Shown here: one piece after another, positions 1-7,940 of the stretch | Numbering within the stretch: position 1 is the first letter of the stretch | Layout: each line of letters opens with the position of its first letter | From: Fibrobacter sp. UWB5 | Lineage (GTDB): Bacteria > Fibrobacterota > Fibrobacteria > Fibrobacterales > Fibrobacteraceae | Reading direction: 5' to 3' | Assembly (NCBI RefSeq): GCF_002210295.1 | Contig: NZ_MWQH01000002.1 | Location: 310,001-374,000 of the forward strand | Length of the DNA stretch: 64,000 bases | The notes under the pieces: model-generated | Told to the model about the DNA's origin: nothing | What the model saw: the letters and a program-made list of their open reading frames with translations, nothing else | Databases searched by the model: none | Position numbers and translations under genes: made by a program

Positions 1-564
1 GTCAATGGGTTGGTACCAGATTCCCTGACGGTCGATATTGAAAATTTGCTTGTTTGCAGGAACCGTTGCTATTTTCTCGAGGCGGTCGTCCTTGATTTTG
101 CAAATGGAACCGTCGTTCAATAGCAAGAACGTCGGATCTTTACCGAAGGTTTTCTGGATAGGGCTCTTTAATTGAATCGGAGCTTTCAGCAATGCCTCAG
201 GCTTGCTGCTGGTGGCGCTTTCGCGTTCCGAAAGCCAGTAAGCTTTAGGAACTTCGCTCGTTCTTGCCAAACTCTGCTCGTAGTAGAAATTGGCCGACGT
301 CTTGTTGTCCGCAAGTTCCTGGATTTTGCCTAGGTAGAAATAAGCCTTTTCCTTGTCGTCTTCGTCGCCTTGCATGGCGGCTTTTTCGAGCATCTTGATT
401 GCATCGGCGGTTTCGCCTTTCAGCTCGAACAGGTAAAGCGCTTCTTGAATGGCGGCTTCCATTTTTTCGGCTGCGGCAAAGGATACAAGCCCGCATAACC
501 ACACGAGCGTCAATGCCGTGCGAATCGTTGCGAAATGACTTATGTTCAACCGTTTATCTGCCAT
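1..564 (-). CDS. Exported helical-repeat (TPR-like) protein, 3' end outside window
   Basis: The reading frame opens at the ATG at 564-562 and stays open to the window edge (188 codons), so the C-terminus is missing. Residues about 14-32 are a hydrophobic signal-like segment ending in SFAAAEK. Residues about 35-90 read as helical repeats (EALYLFELKGETADAIKMLE, then KEKAYFYLGKIQELADNK), the Ala/Leu/Tyr pattern of TPR or Sel1-like units. After residue 125 the style changes to short beta-like strands (FLLLNDGSICKI, GIWYQPID), which could begin a beta-propeller or ligand domain. The start lies 2 bases after the response-regulator stop, so it is the last visible gene of the LysM-kinase-regulator operon and is probably an envelope protein made with that system. 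The specific function is unknown. Confidence 0.7.
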   Translation of the reverse strand, partial: MADKRLNISHFATIRTALTLVWLCGLVSFAAAEKMEAAIQEALYLFELKGETADAIKMLEKAAMQGDEDDKEKAYFYLGKIQELADNKTSANFYYEQSLARTSEVPKAYWLSERESATSSKPEALLKAPIQLKSPIQKTFGKDPTFLLLNDGSICKIKDDRLEKIATVPANKQIFNIDRQGIWYQPID

Positions 565-566
565 CT

Positions 567-1271
567 TTATGCATCAAACTTGTAGCCGGCGCCTCTCACC
601 GAGATAATGAATTTCGGGTTGTCCAAGTCGTCTTCGATTTTACGACGGAGGTTTGCAATGTGATTGTCGACGGTTCTGGTCGAGGGCATGTTTTCGTCGG
701 TATAGCCCCAAATTTCCTTCAGTAGCGTTTCGCGCAAAATTACTTCGCCGCGGTGTGCCCAGAAGAATTTCATGATCAGGTACTCGCGGGTGGTCAAGTC
801 CAGAGGCACGCCGCCCTTGGTCGCTTCAAACTTCTTGACATTGATTTTGATGTTTGCAAATTCAAGAACTTCAGGCACTTGGACCGTAGTGCTACCGCTC
901 TGCGGTTCGATGCGGCGACGGAATGCCTTGACGCGGGCGAGGAGTTCCAGAATTGAGAACGGCTTTGTCACGTAGTCGTCGGCGCCCATTTCAAGCCCGG
1001 CCACCTTGCTCGTTTCTTCGGTCTTCGCGGTGAGCATAATGATATAGGTATCCGGGTGCTTGTTGCGAATATAACGGCAGACTTCAAAACCGCTCTTTTT
1101 CGGAATCATCAAATCCAACAGCACCAAATGGGGCTGGTAGGAATCCGCCTTGGCAATCGCTTCTTCACCATCGCAGGCCGTTTCTACGGTGTAGCCTTCC
1201 ATTTCAAAGTTGTCCTGGAGGCCCAAGCGGATGATTTCTTCGTCTTCTACGATGAGTATTTTGAAGTTCAT
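567..1271 (-). CDS. OmpR/PhoB-family response regulator
   Basis: This 234-residue protein has a receiver domain (about 3-118) and a winged-helix DNA-binding domain (about 135-233). The acidic pocket is E9/D10, the phospho-acceptor is D53 in the LLDLMIP motif, and the switch residues T81 and K103 (KPF) are all present. The C-terminal half carries the PhoB-type signature LTTREYLIMKFF and ends with the VRGAGYKF wing typical of OmpR regulators. It starts 2 bases after the stop of the histidine kinase gene, which makes that kinase its obvious partner. It is expected to bind DNA as a dimer once phosphorylated. Targets cannot be read from the sequence; the co-transcribed envelope genes are the first guess. 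Confidence 0.93.
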   Translation of the reverse strand: MNFKILIVEDEEIIRLGLQDNFEMEGYTVETACDGEEAIAKADSYQPHLVLLDLMIPKKSGFEVCRYIRNKHPDTYIIMLTAKTEETSKVAGLEMGADDYVTKPFSILELLARVKAFRRRIEPQSGSTTVQVPEVLEFANIKINVKKFEATKGGVPLDLTTREYLIMKFFWAHRGEVILRETLLKEIWGYTDENMPSTRTVDNHIANLRRKIEDDLDNPKFIISVRGAGYKFDA

Positions 1272-1273
1272 GG

Positions 1274-3337
1274 TTATTCTGCCTTTTTAAATTTGACGGT
1301 GAACGTGGAACCCTTTCCGGGCTTGCTGACCAACGAAATGGTCGCCTTGTGTGTTTCGGCAACGCGCTTGACGGTTGCAAGGCCGAGCCCGGAGCCCTTG
1401 GTGCTTCGAGTCATTTCGTCACCCACTCTATAAAAATCATTAAATATATTTTTTTGTTCAGAAGCGGCAATGCCGATACCGGTGTCCGCAACCGAGAATA
1501 TGACCCATTCGCTGTCGCTCTTGACATCGACCTTGATATCTCCGGGCGCTTCGGTATACTTGATGGCGTTATCGATCAAGTTCTGAACCAAACTATATAG
1601 CGCTGTGTAGTCGCCCATCACAAAAACATTAGGCTCAAAGTGCGTGTAGAAGGTAAGCCCTTTTTCGACACCGATGTCTTCGACGGCATCGAACACTTTC
1701 TTTGCGCAAATAGAAAAGTCCAAACGTTCCCACTTGAAGGCGCCCGTGCCGTGTTCCATTCGCGTGTAATTCAAGATGGCGCCAATCAGGTTCTCAAGTC
1801 TCGAGGCTTCTTTGCCAATGAGTGTGGAATATTCCTGTACCTTTTCGGCGCGCTGCAGGCGTCCACGCGCCATCATTTCGGCAAACATCTTGATCGAGGT
1901 CAAGGGTGTTTTCAATTCGTGCGAAACGCTCGACAAGAAATTCGCCTTCATCGCCAAAAGCTTGCGTTCTTGAGTAATGAATCGGAACATGAAGAACGAA
2001 CCGAAAATAACCGTGATGAGGGCGAAAAGCATTAGCCCGTACATCAAGAACATGCGGTGTCTCGTTTCTTTGTGAATATCCTGCATGTCTTTTTCGTACA
2101 AGGTGAATTCCCATTCGAAGGCGTCTGAAATATAGTGCTGCGCGATAATGGGGGCGTTTTCCGGAATTTCGCCCATCACCAACTTGTCATTGTTTTCGGT
2201 AATAGAGAAGGGAATATTCTTGTAGCTTTGTATAACTGTCTTGAGCTTGTTCTGGAGTCGTGCCTTGTAGGCGTCCTTGTTGATGACGGCAATCACCACT
2301 TGGTCTCCCGAAAGGTACGGGTATGACATTTTGAACAAGGTAATTTCTTCGGTATTCTTGTAAAGGATTCCTTCTTTCGACGAAACGTCGTCATTCAGGA
2401 TTTCATGGAACAAGTCCCTGTTGTAATACAGAATGTCCATGTACCCCAGCTGGCGGTTGAAGTTCTCGCGCAGGTTCCAGAAGGCTTCGCGCTTTTCTTG
2501 TGACAGACTTTCAAATGACAGAATCTGCGTGAATGCCGATTCAAAGAAATACCTGGAAGAAGAAATGTCGTCAATGTTTTGCTTGTCCAGGAATTGCGCC
2601 AATACCGAAAGACAGTAGTCTTGTGCTTCCTGGTGCTTTCTCTGGTATACTAGAATTTCAAAGTGCAATAGGTAGACGGCGTAGGTCAGGTCGGCATGCA
2701 AATAGCCCTGCTGGTGCGGGTTGCTTTCAAGGATTTCAAGCAGGTGCAGCGCTTCGTCGTATTTCTTATTCTTGTAGTAAAAGCGGATCAGTCCAAGAAT
2801 GTTTTGGATTTGTTCTTCCTTGGATTCAAAGAAATAGCTTGCCGGCCTTAAACTCCGCGAGCGCTGTTCTACATAAATTTTCTGGGCGATGCTGTCTTTT
2901 AGGCCGCTCGTTTCCACTTGATAAAGTTTCTTGTCGAGGGCAGATGGAACGCTGTTCGAAAAGTTGGACGACTTGAAGAACTTCTTGGAAGTCATGTCGG
3001 GGTAAATCAGGTTCCCGTTGTTGAACAAGAAAATGGCGTCCAAGCCTTCTACCGACTTGAATTCGGCGGCGTGCCCAAAGTCCAGGAGACCTTGCGGCTG
3101 TTCGTAAAGGAATAGCGACGCTGCCTTGGTTTCTTGGTAAATCTTGGTCTGTTCTTTTTCTATCGCATCTTCGACTTCGTTCTGGAACGCGTTCAGGTTC
3201 TCGTCGAAATTCTTTTGCGACAAGTATATTTCGTTCTGGATATTTCTAAAACTCAGAAACGAAAGAATTGCCGTCGGGAGGACAATTCCTCCCGCGAATA
3301 AAAGGACAAACAGCAGATTATTACGTGAAACCTGCAT
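1274..3337 (-). CDS. Membrane sensor histidine kinase with large helical periplasmic domain
   Basis: This is a 687-residue kinase. Transmembrane helix 1 is about 8-30 and helix 2 about 429-452, enclosing a periplasmic domain of roughly 400 residues. That domain contains TPR-like alpha-helical stretches (about 180-250, for example YYKNKKYDEALHLLEILES), which is unusual for a sensor. The cytoplasmic part has HisKA with H473 in SSVSHELKTPL, then HATPase_c with the N box (NLIDNAIKY), G1 (DTGIG), F-box region and G2 (GSGLGL). All catalytic motifs are intact. No HAMP domain is obvious; helix 2 runs almost directly into the HisKA. It lies between the LysM gene and the response regulator (2-base gap), so an envelope or peptidoglycan cue is a reasonable inference. 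Confidence 0.93.
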   Translation of the reverse strand: MQVSRNNLLFVLLFAGGIVLPTAILSFLSFRNIQNEIYLSQKNFDENLNAFQNEVEDAIEKEQTKIYQETKAASLFLYEQPQGLLDFGHAAEFKSVEGLDAIFLFNNGNLIYPDMTSKKFFKSSNFSNSVPSALDKKLYQVETSGLKDSIAQKIYVEQRSRSLRPASYFFESKEEQIQNILGLIRFYYKNKKYDEALHLLEILESNPHQQGYLHADLTYAVYLLHFEILVYQRKHQEAQDYCLSVLAQFLDKQNIDDISSSRYFFESAFTQILSFESLSQEKREAFWNLRENFNRQLGYMDILYYNRDLFHEILNDDVSSKEGILYKNTEEITLFKMSYPYLSGDQVVIAVINKDAYKARLQNKLKTVIQSYKNIPFSITENNDKLVMGEIPENAPIIAQHYISDAFEWEFTLYEKDMQDIHKETRHRMFLMYGLMLFALITVIFGSFFMFRFITQERKLLAMKANFLSSVSHELKTPLTSIKMFAEMMARGRLQRAEKVQEYSTLIGKEASRLENLIGAILNYTRMEHGTGAFKWERLDFSICAKKVFDAVEDIGVEKGLTFYTHFEPNVFVMGDYTALYSLVQNLIDNAIKYTEAPGDIKVDVKSDSEWVIFSVADTGIGIAASEQKNIFNDFYRVGDEMTRSTKGSGLGLATVKRVAETHKATISLVSKPGKGSTFTVKFKKAE

Positions 3338-3377
3338 TGCCAGTCCCTACAGAATTTGTGGACTTAGGGCGAGAATC

Positions 3378-4559
3378 TTACTTGACAATCTGTGCACGGT
3401 GGGTCACCGATACCCTGTGTCCGACTTCGATTCGTCTGCTGTTGGAATAGATTTCGCGAATGAGGACGCTCGATTCGTTGTCTGCAGCCCTGGCAATGAT
3501 GCCGCGGCCAATCAGGCGGGGCGGGAGCGATTCGTCGGTCTTGTCTTCTTCCCAGATGGCGACGGCGTCGCCAGTGTTGTAACCTTCGTTAAGGCCTTTA
3601 TCGATAAGCACATACGAGTATGCTCCGATAATCAGCATTGGGTCCATGGAATAGCGGATCATGGCCAGGTTGTCGAACTTGGCTTCCTTGACCTTGCTGT
3701 AACCGGACACGTTCAGGGTCTTGAGCGGTTCCTTGAGCCTTGCCTTGGCCTGGTGAATCTTGATTTCACGGAAGGTCGTCACGATCTTTGCGCGGGAAAG
3801 CGTGTCGCCGATGGCTGTGATTTTTGCAATGCCGGAAAGGCGGAGCAACGCGTACTTGTCAAAGCTGCTGCCCTTGGCTGCAGGAACGTTAATTGCCTTA
3901 GCATCAACGATTTCCACGAGGTCGCCGCGCTTCAGGTTGGAGTTCGTCTTCTTGCCGACACCCACGACCACTTCCGTTTCGGGCATGTGGATCAGGGGTT
4001 CCTTCTTTTCGCCCGACTTGATCGAGATAAAGCGCTTGTCTTTTTTCAAGGAATCAAGCGTATAGATTTCGGGGGCGTGCATCTGGTAGTAGCCATTGAA
4101 AATCTTGGGGGCCGGACGCTGCTTGTAGTAGTATTCGTCGTTGGGTTTGGCCTTCTTGACGGCCTTCTTGTCCTTGTCGCGCAGGTTGCCGAGCATGCCT
4201 TCGAAATCGCTATTGCGTTCGTCGCCATCATCGCAACCGGCGTTTGCGACGGTCAGACCCTTACCCTTGGGAAGTGCAGAATCCGAAATGGTTGCATTGC
4301 AGGGGTACTTGCTCTTCTTTTCGACCTGCAGCACATTGCCTTCGCGAATGGAATCGCCCAGGTAAATGGAGTCGCCCGGATAAATCCAGTGCGGGTCTTC
4401 GATGTGGCGGTTGTTTTCCCAAAGGTCTGGCCAGGCAAAGGGGTCCTTGAGGAATTCGTCACTCAAGTCCCAAAGGGTATCGCCTTCCTTGACAATGTAG
4501 GCAGACGCCAACAAGGCAGAAAGTCCCAGACAGATGGATGCACATTTCAAAAGTCGCAT
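3378..4559 (-). CDS. Exported LysM-domain protein
   Basis: The 393-residue product has an N-terminal signal segment ([20 protein letters not shown]) followed at once by a LysM module (about 21-72: [17 protein letters not shown], then [10 protein letters not shown]). LysM modules bind N-acetylglucosamine polymers, usually peptidoglycan. The remaining 320 residues are beta-rich with no recognised catalytic motif and a basic linker near residue 130. It is 40 bases upstream of the kinase gene and probably the first gene of a LysM-kinase-regulator-repeat protein operon. I infer a periplasmic, cell-wall-associated protein that may contribute to sensing or wall organisation; no enzyme activity is visible. 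Confidence 0.82.
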   Translation of the reverse strand: MRLLKCASICLGLSALLASAYIVKEGDTLWDLSDEFLKDPFAWPDLWENNRHIEDPHWIYPGDSIYLGDSIREGNVLQVEKKSKYPCNATISDSALPKGKGLTVANAGCDDGDERNSDFEGMLGNLRDKDKKAVKKAKPNDEYYYKQRPAPKIFNGYYQMHAPEIYTLDSLKKDKRFISIKSGEKKEPLIHMPETEVVVGVGKKTNSNLKRGDLVEIVDAKAINVPAAKGSSFDKYALLRLSGIAKITAIGDTLSRAKIVTTFREIKIHQAKARLKEPLKTLNVSGYSKVKEAKFDNLAMIRYSMDPMLIIGAYSYVLIDKGLNEGYNTGDAVAIWEEDKTDESLPPRLIGRGIIARAADNESSVLIREIYSNSRRIEVGHRVSVTHRAQIVK

Positions 4560-4591
4560 AATAATCCCTTACAGGCTGTTATATCAATAAT

Positions 4592-5905
4592 TTAACCTTT
4601 TCTTTGCTTAAAAGTAGGGGCTTTTTGGCTAAAATGCGGAATTTCTTGCGTTTTTCGGCCAGAAACGCGTTCTTGCGGGCGCTGAATGGTCCTGGAACGC
4701 TGTTTTTGAACCGGATTCAGCCCCAAGATTCCGACGCGGTCGGGTACGAACAGGAACAGGATTTCGAACTTTCCGGAGCCCGGTTCCAGGTAAAGCGGGA
4801 TATTCTTGCGCAACATGTAGCCTTCGTTTCTAAACTGCTTGATCGTGCGAGCGGCCACTTCGAGGTTCGACGTCTGCAAGAGAATTCGTTCCGGTCTCGA
4901 AAGGGCGGCGGCTTGTGCGACACCTTGTGCCAACGGTTCGTCACCGGGCAGGTTAAAGTAGAATGTCCAGCGGCCTTCGTTTTCGGGCTTGCTGAAAAAC
5001 TTGCCGAAAAATTCCTGTTCCACGTGGCTGCGGATAAACTTCATGTTGTCATCGACAGTGTTACGGGCGTTCAAGCGCGACGACATCATGGCGTATTCGC
5101 GGCAGTCCATCGAAACGACTCTTTTGAATCGGTTTGCAAGCATTGCGCTCACAAAGGAACTTCCGGAATAGAATTCAAAGAAACTGTCTTCGGCATTGGG
5201 GTGAATCGCATCTTCGATGCGCTTCGGAAGTCCCATCCAGGCGTCGTGAATGCGAGGTGTCCAGTCCAACACGTGCATGCTGATTCCCGTTTCGCCAATG
5301 GGCATAAAGTCGCTACCGAAAGCGCTCTTGGCTTCCACCTTCATCGGAATCGTTCCGGCAGGGTCGAAAGGCTGGTCGGGCATGCACTGAATGTGGTGAC
5401 AGCTGATGACTTCCGGGCAGTTTCTTTGTATAAAATCAACGAAGGTCTTGTAGCCGTGAGCAGAGAATCTGCCCTTCAGGTTGACTTGAACGAGCATCGC
5501 ATAGCGCCCGTCACCGACGGCGCGGAACCAAATCTGGCGGAGAGCCTTCTTGAAAATATGCAGGTGTTCTTTCTTGACCTGTTCGAAAACGCGGGTGACA
5601 AGTTCGGGTACATCCATGCCGCGGGCGGGGGCGTCAATCGAAAGCGATTCCTGCTGGTCGCGGTAAGTCTTGATAATGCGCCAGTCAGAATGTTCCGGAT
5701 TTGCGTCTGCAGTGAACCATGCCTGGAACTTTCCGGGAATGCGCTCGTTTTCGGCCCACGCGGCAAGTTGCTGCTTGATGTCTTCAAAAGTCATCGCCGC
5801 TTTGCGTACCGGCTTTTCGGCCTTCGGGGCTTCCGTCTGTTCTTTACTGCGACGCACGTTGCTTGTGCGGGGGCTGTTACTTCTTTTTCTAAAGTCGTTT
5901 CTCAT
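4592..5905 (-). CDS. TrmA/RlmD-like methyltransferase fold with altered catalytic motifs
   Basis: This 437-residue protein has a basic, disordered N-terminus (1-37) and a C-terminal region that follows the layout of RNA m5U methyltransferases (TrmA/RlmC/RlmD). The SAM-binding loop equivalent is FFEFYSGSSF (242-251), followed by RVVSMDCREYAMMSSRLNA. The usual catalytic motifs are altered: the DPPR position reads NLPG (318-321) and the VSCNP motif that carries the nucleophilic cysteine reads LQTSN (343-347). The region after it (GYMLRKNIPLYLEPGSGKFEILFLF) matches the family ending. Methyl transfer by the standard cysteine mechanism therefore looks unlikely. A basic, Arg/Gln-rich tail follows. 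It starts 9 bases after the primase-like/ATPase gene, so the two are probably co-expressed. Assignment is by eye. Confidence 0.65.
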   Translation of the reverse strand: MRNDFRKRSNSPRTSNVRRSKEQTEAPKAEKPVRKAAMTFEDIKQQLAAWAENERIPGKFQAWFTADANPEHSDWRIIKTYRDQQESLSIDAPARGMDVPELVTRVFEQVKKEHLHIFKKALRQIWFRAVGDGRYAMLVQVNLKGRFSAHGYKTFVDFIQRNCPEVISCHHIQCMPDQPFDPAGTIPMKVEAKSAFGSDFMPIGETGISMHVLDWTPRIHDAWMGLPKRIEDAIHPNAEDSFFEFYSGSSFVSAMLANRFKRVVSMDCREYAMMSSRLNARNTVDDNMKFIRSHVEQEFFGKFFSKPENEGRWTFYFNLPGDEPLAQGVAQAAALSRPERILLQTSNLEVAARTIKQFRNEGYMLRKNIPLYLEPGSGKFEILFLFVPDRVGILGLNPVQKQRSRTIQRPQERVSGRKTQEIPHFSQKAPTFKQRKG

Positions 5906-5914
5906 TTTATTTTC

Positions 5915-7675
5915 TTAAACAAGGAATCTCGGGTAAATCCAGGAGCATTCGCGGGCGAGCATCTTCGGGAACTCGCGGAAGGTTCCGTTGATCTGGTAAA
6001 GGTTCAGGCTACCTTCCACCGGCGAAAGCTTGATGAGCGAGTCGGCGCGGGCTTCGAGGTAGGGGTATTCGTCCAGGTTGCAAGACGATACGACTGCACA
6101 ACCCGTGAGAGCGATAATGGTGTCGACCATCTGCATCAAAATCTGGTGGGGAGCGCCGTTCAGTCGTGTGGACTTCGGGTTATGCAACACGGCAGAAATC
6201 GGGTCGATGACCACTACGCGGTAATCGTGGTTTTCAAGTCGCTTGGCACCCTGGATACGCTTGGCGATAAGCTGGGCCGTTTCAATAGGCGAAAGTGCCG
6301 TACCGCGCAAGTTCAAGAAACCGAATTTCGGGGTGCTGGCGTTCAAGTTGCGCTTGCCGCCCAGCAAATAGAGGCGGTTCAGGAACACGGACTTGGTCAG
6401 TTCAAAGTTGATGAACAGCACGTCGCTCGAAGACGTTGCATTGCCGAACCAGTCTTCGCCATAGCAAATAGAAAGGCCTAAGTCCATAAGGGCAAGAGAC
6501 TTGCCGCTTTTCGGAGGTGCCGTGAACAAGAAGAATTCGCCGGCACGGAGCATGTTTTCGACAATCGTCTGGTCTTTCTTGGGGGCTTCTTCGGTATCGC
6601 TGGCAAGTTCAATGAGCGGTTTCCCGTCAAGGGAGTATTCCACCCATTCCTGCCATTCCTTAAAGTTCTTGGCACCCTGTTCAAGACCGATCAAGTACTG
6701 CTGCTTACCGCCGCGGAGCACGCCCGGCATACGCACCATCATGTGCGGGTTGCTGTTGCTCGGGTCGACCTTGAATCCCTGGGAATCGAGAGTTTTGAAA
6801 AGGAAGTCTACGCGTTCATTATATTCTTCTTCGTCGTTGGCAAAGATCTTGACCCATGCCTGCACGGAATTCGCGCCCGTGTTCACAAGAGCGGTACAGG
6901 GGAGGTTCAAGGCCTTGTAGTAGGCGAGCTGCTTGGCCAAGGACATCTTGGGATTGTCGACCACGACATAGCGGTAGCGGAAAGATTCGTCCGTGACATC
7001 GTCACCACCCTTCACGGCGTTAATGCACAAGAGGGCGCCTTCGGGACTGTCGAGGCTCTTCATGATTTTCTTGATAGAGTCGTCTTGCCCAATGATGTTT
7101 GATACGAGTTCCTGGGTGCTGTCGGGGGTATTCGATACCTTGAACGAGATTGTTTCTTCGGGGTCGAATGCCGCTTCCAGAAGTTTGGCGAGGTCCTTAC
7201 GCCAGTCGGCAGCAGGCCATGGAATAGAAAGCGCTTCGGGGTCAATCTTGAAGTTCTGCAACAGTTCCAGGGATTGGGTATCAAGACCCATGGCGAGCAT
7301 CTGTTCCATGGAAATCATGTTCGCCGACAGCGGCGTAATGATTGGCATGGCGACCGCCTGCGGGGCGGCTGCAGCTTGTGCCTGGGGAGCCCCTTCCGCA
7401 GCCGGGGCGGCGTTCTGCGCCGGCGCCGGTTGTTCCTGAGGACGTTCTGCAGTGCGCTTTTCGGCGGAGAACGCACGGCGAAGGGTCTGTTCGACCTCTT
7501 CTCCGTCCATGCCATCGTCGCGGGCCTTTCCGCCCAGCTGGAAACTAGCGTCCATGAACGTCCAGCCTTCTTCCATGGCGGCAACACCCGCCTTGTACAG
7601 TTCGGCCTTGAGTTCGTTTACGCTGCTATACTTGTTCTTAAGGAACAGGTTAATGGTCTTTTTTGCGTTTTCCAT
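5915..7675 (-). CDS. Primase-like (AEP-like) domain fused to RecA/RepA-like ATPase
   Basis: The product is 586 residues. Residues 1-75 are helical, and 76-115 are an Ala/Pro/Gln linker. Residues about 200-345 resemble the archaeo-eukaryotic primase core of plasmid and phage replication proteins: a YVVVDNP strand (236-242), NTGANSVQAWVKI (265-277) where primases have SGGKSxHAW, and VRMPGVLR (314-321) matching the RLPGxxR motif. The second acid of the first motif and the His of the second are replaced (V238, Q272). Residues about 365-560 are a RecA-like/AAA_25 ATPase with Walker A APPKSGKS (386-393) and Walker B VVVIDP (487-492), both intact. It is likely a DNA-associated ATPase. It sits upstream of the altered methyltransferase gene, away from any visible mobile element. 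Confidence 0.65.
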   Translation of the reverse strand: MENAKKTINLFLKNKYSSVNELKAELYKAGVAAMEEGWTFMDASFQLGGKARDDGMDGEEVEQTLRRAFSAEKRTAERPQEQPAPAQNAAPAAEGAPQAQAAAAPQAVAMPIITPLSANMISMEQMLAMGLDTQSLELLQNFKIDPEALSIPWPAADWRKDLAKLLEAAFDPEETISFKVSNTPDSTQELVSNIIGQDDSIKKIMKSLDSPEGALLCINAVKGGDDVTDESFRYRYVVVDNPKMSLAKQLAYYKALNLPCTALVNTGANSVQAWVKIFANDEEEYNERVDFLFKTLDSQGFKVDPSNSNPHMMVRMPGVLRGGKQQYLIGLEQGAKNFKEWQEWVEYSLDGKPLIELASDTEEAPKKDQTIVENMLRAGEFFLFTAPPKSGKSLALMDLGLSICYGEDWFGNATSSSDVLFINFELTKSVFLNRLYLLGGKRNLNASTPKFGFLNLRGTALSPIETAQLIAKRIQGAKRLENHDYRVVVIDPISAVLHNPKSTRLNGAPHQILMQMVDTIIALTGCAVVSSCNLDEYPYLEARADSLIKLSPVEGSLNLYQINGTFREFPKMLARECSWIYPRFLV

Positions 7676-7860
7676 AAGCGCCTCAGATTCTTTATCATAC
7701 TGAATGTAGCTTTTTTATTTACAAAAGGGTACTTAAAAGTGCAAAATGCACGCAAAAACGCCCTGCAGGACTCCCAAATTTTCGTATTTTAATTTGTTTG
7801 TAATGTTTTGCCGTTGAATATATCAAATAATGAATCGTAATTCGCCTAGAAACGAGCAGG

Positions 7861-7910
7861 ACAAGAAACGCAAGCCGAAGCTGTATTGAGGTATACAGCG
7901 AGAGCTTGCG
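7861..7910 (-). terminator. Probable terminator hairpin downstream of glnS
   Basis: A two-part hairpin at 7869-7910 pairs CGCAAGC (7869-7875) with GCTTGCG (7904-7910) and GCTGTAT (7880-7886) with ATACAGC (7893-7899), separated by a 4x4 internal loop. On the minus strand it lies about 30 bases past the glnS stop and is followed by TTTCTTGT, an imperfect T tract. A terminator is the simplest reading; the symmetric internal loop makes it a little more elaborate than most. Confidence 0.5.
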
Positions 7911-7940
7911 TGACGTAGTAATGCGAAGTTTATTGGCGGA

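Noticed and set aside
4604..6481. A 625-residue plus-strand open frame
   Set aside because: It is antisense to the methyltransferase-like and primase-like genes. It has no ribosome site or domain.
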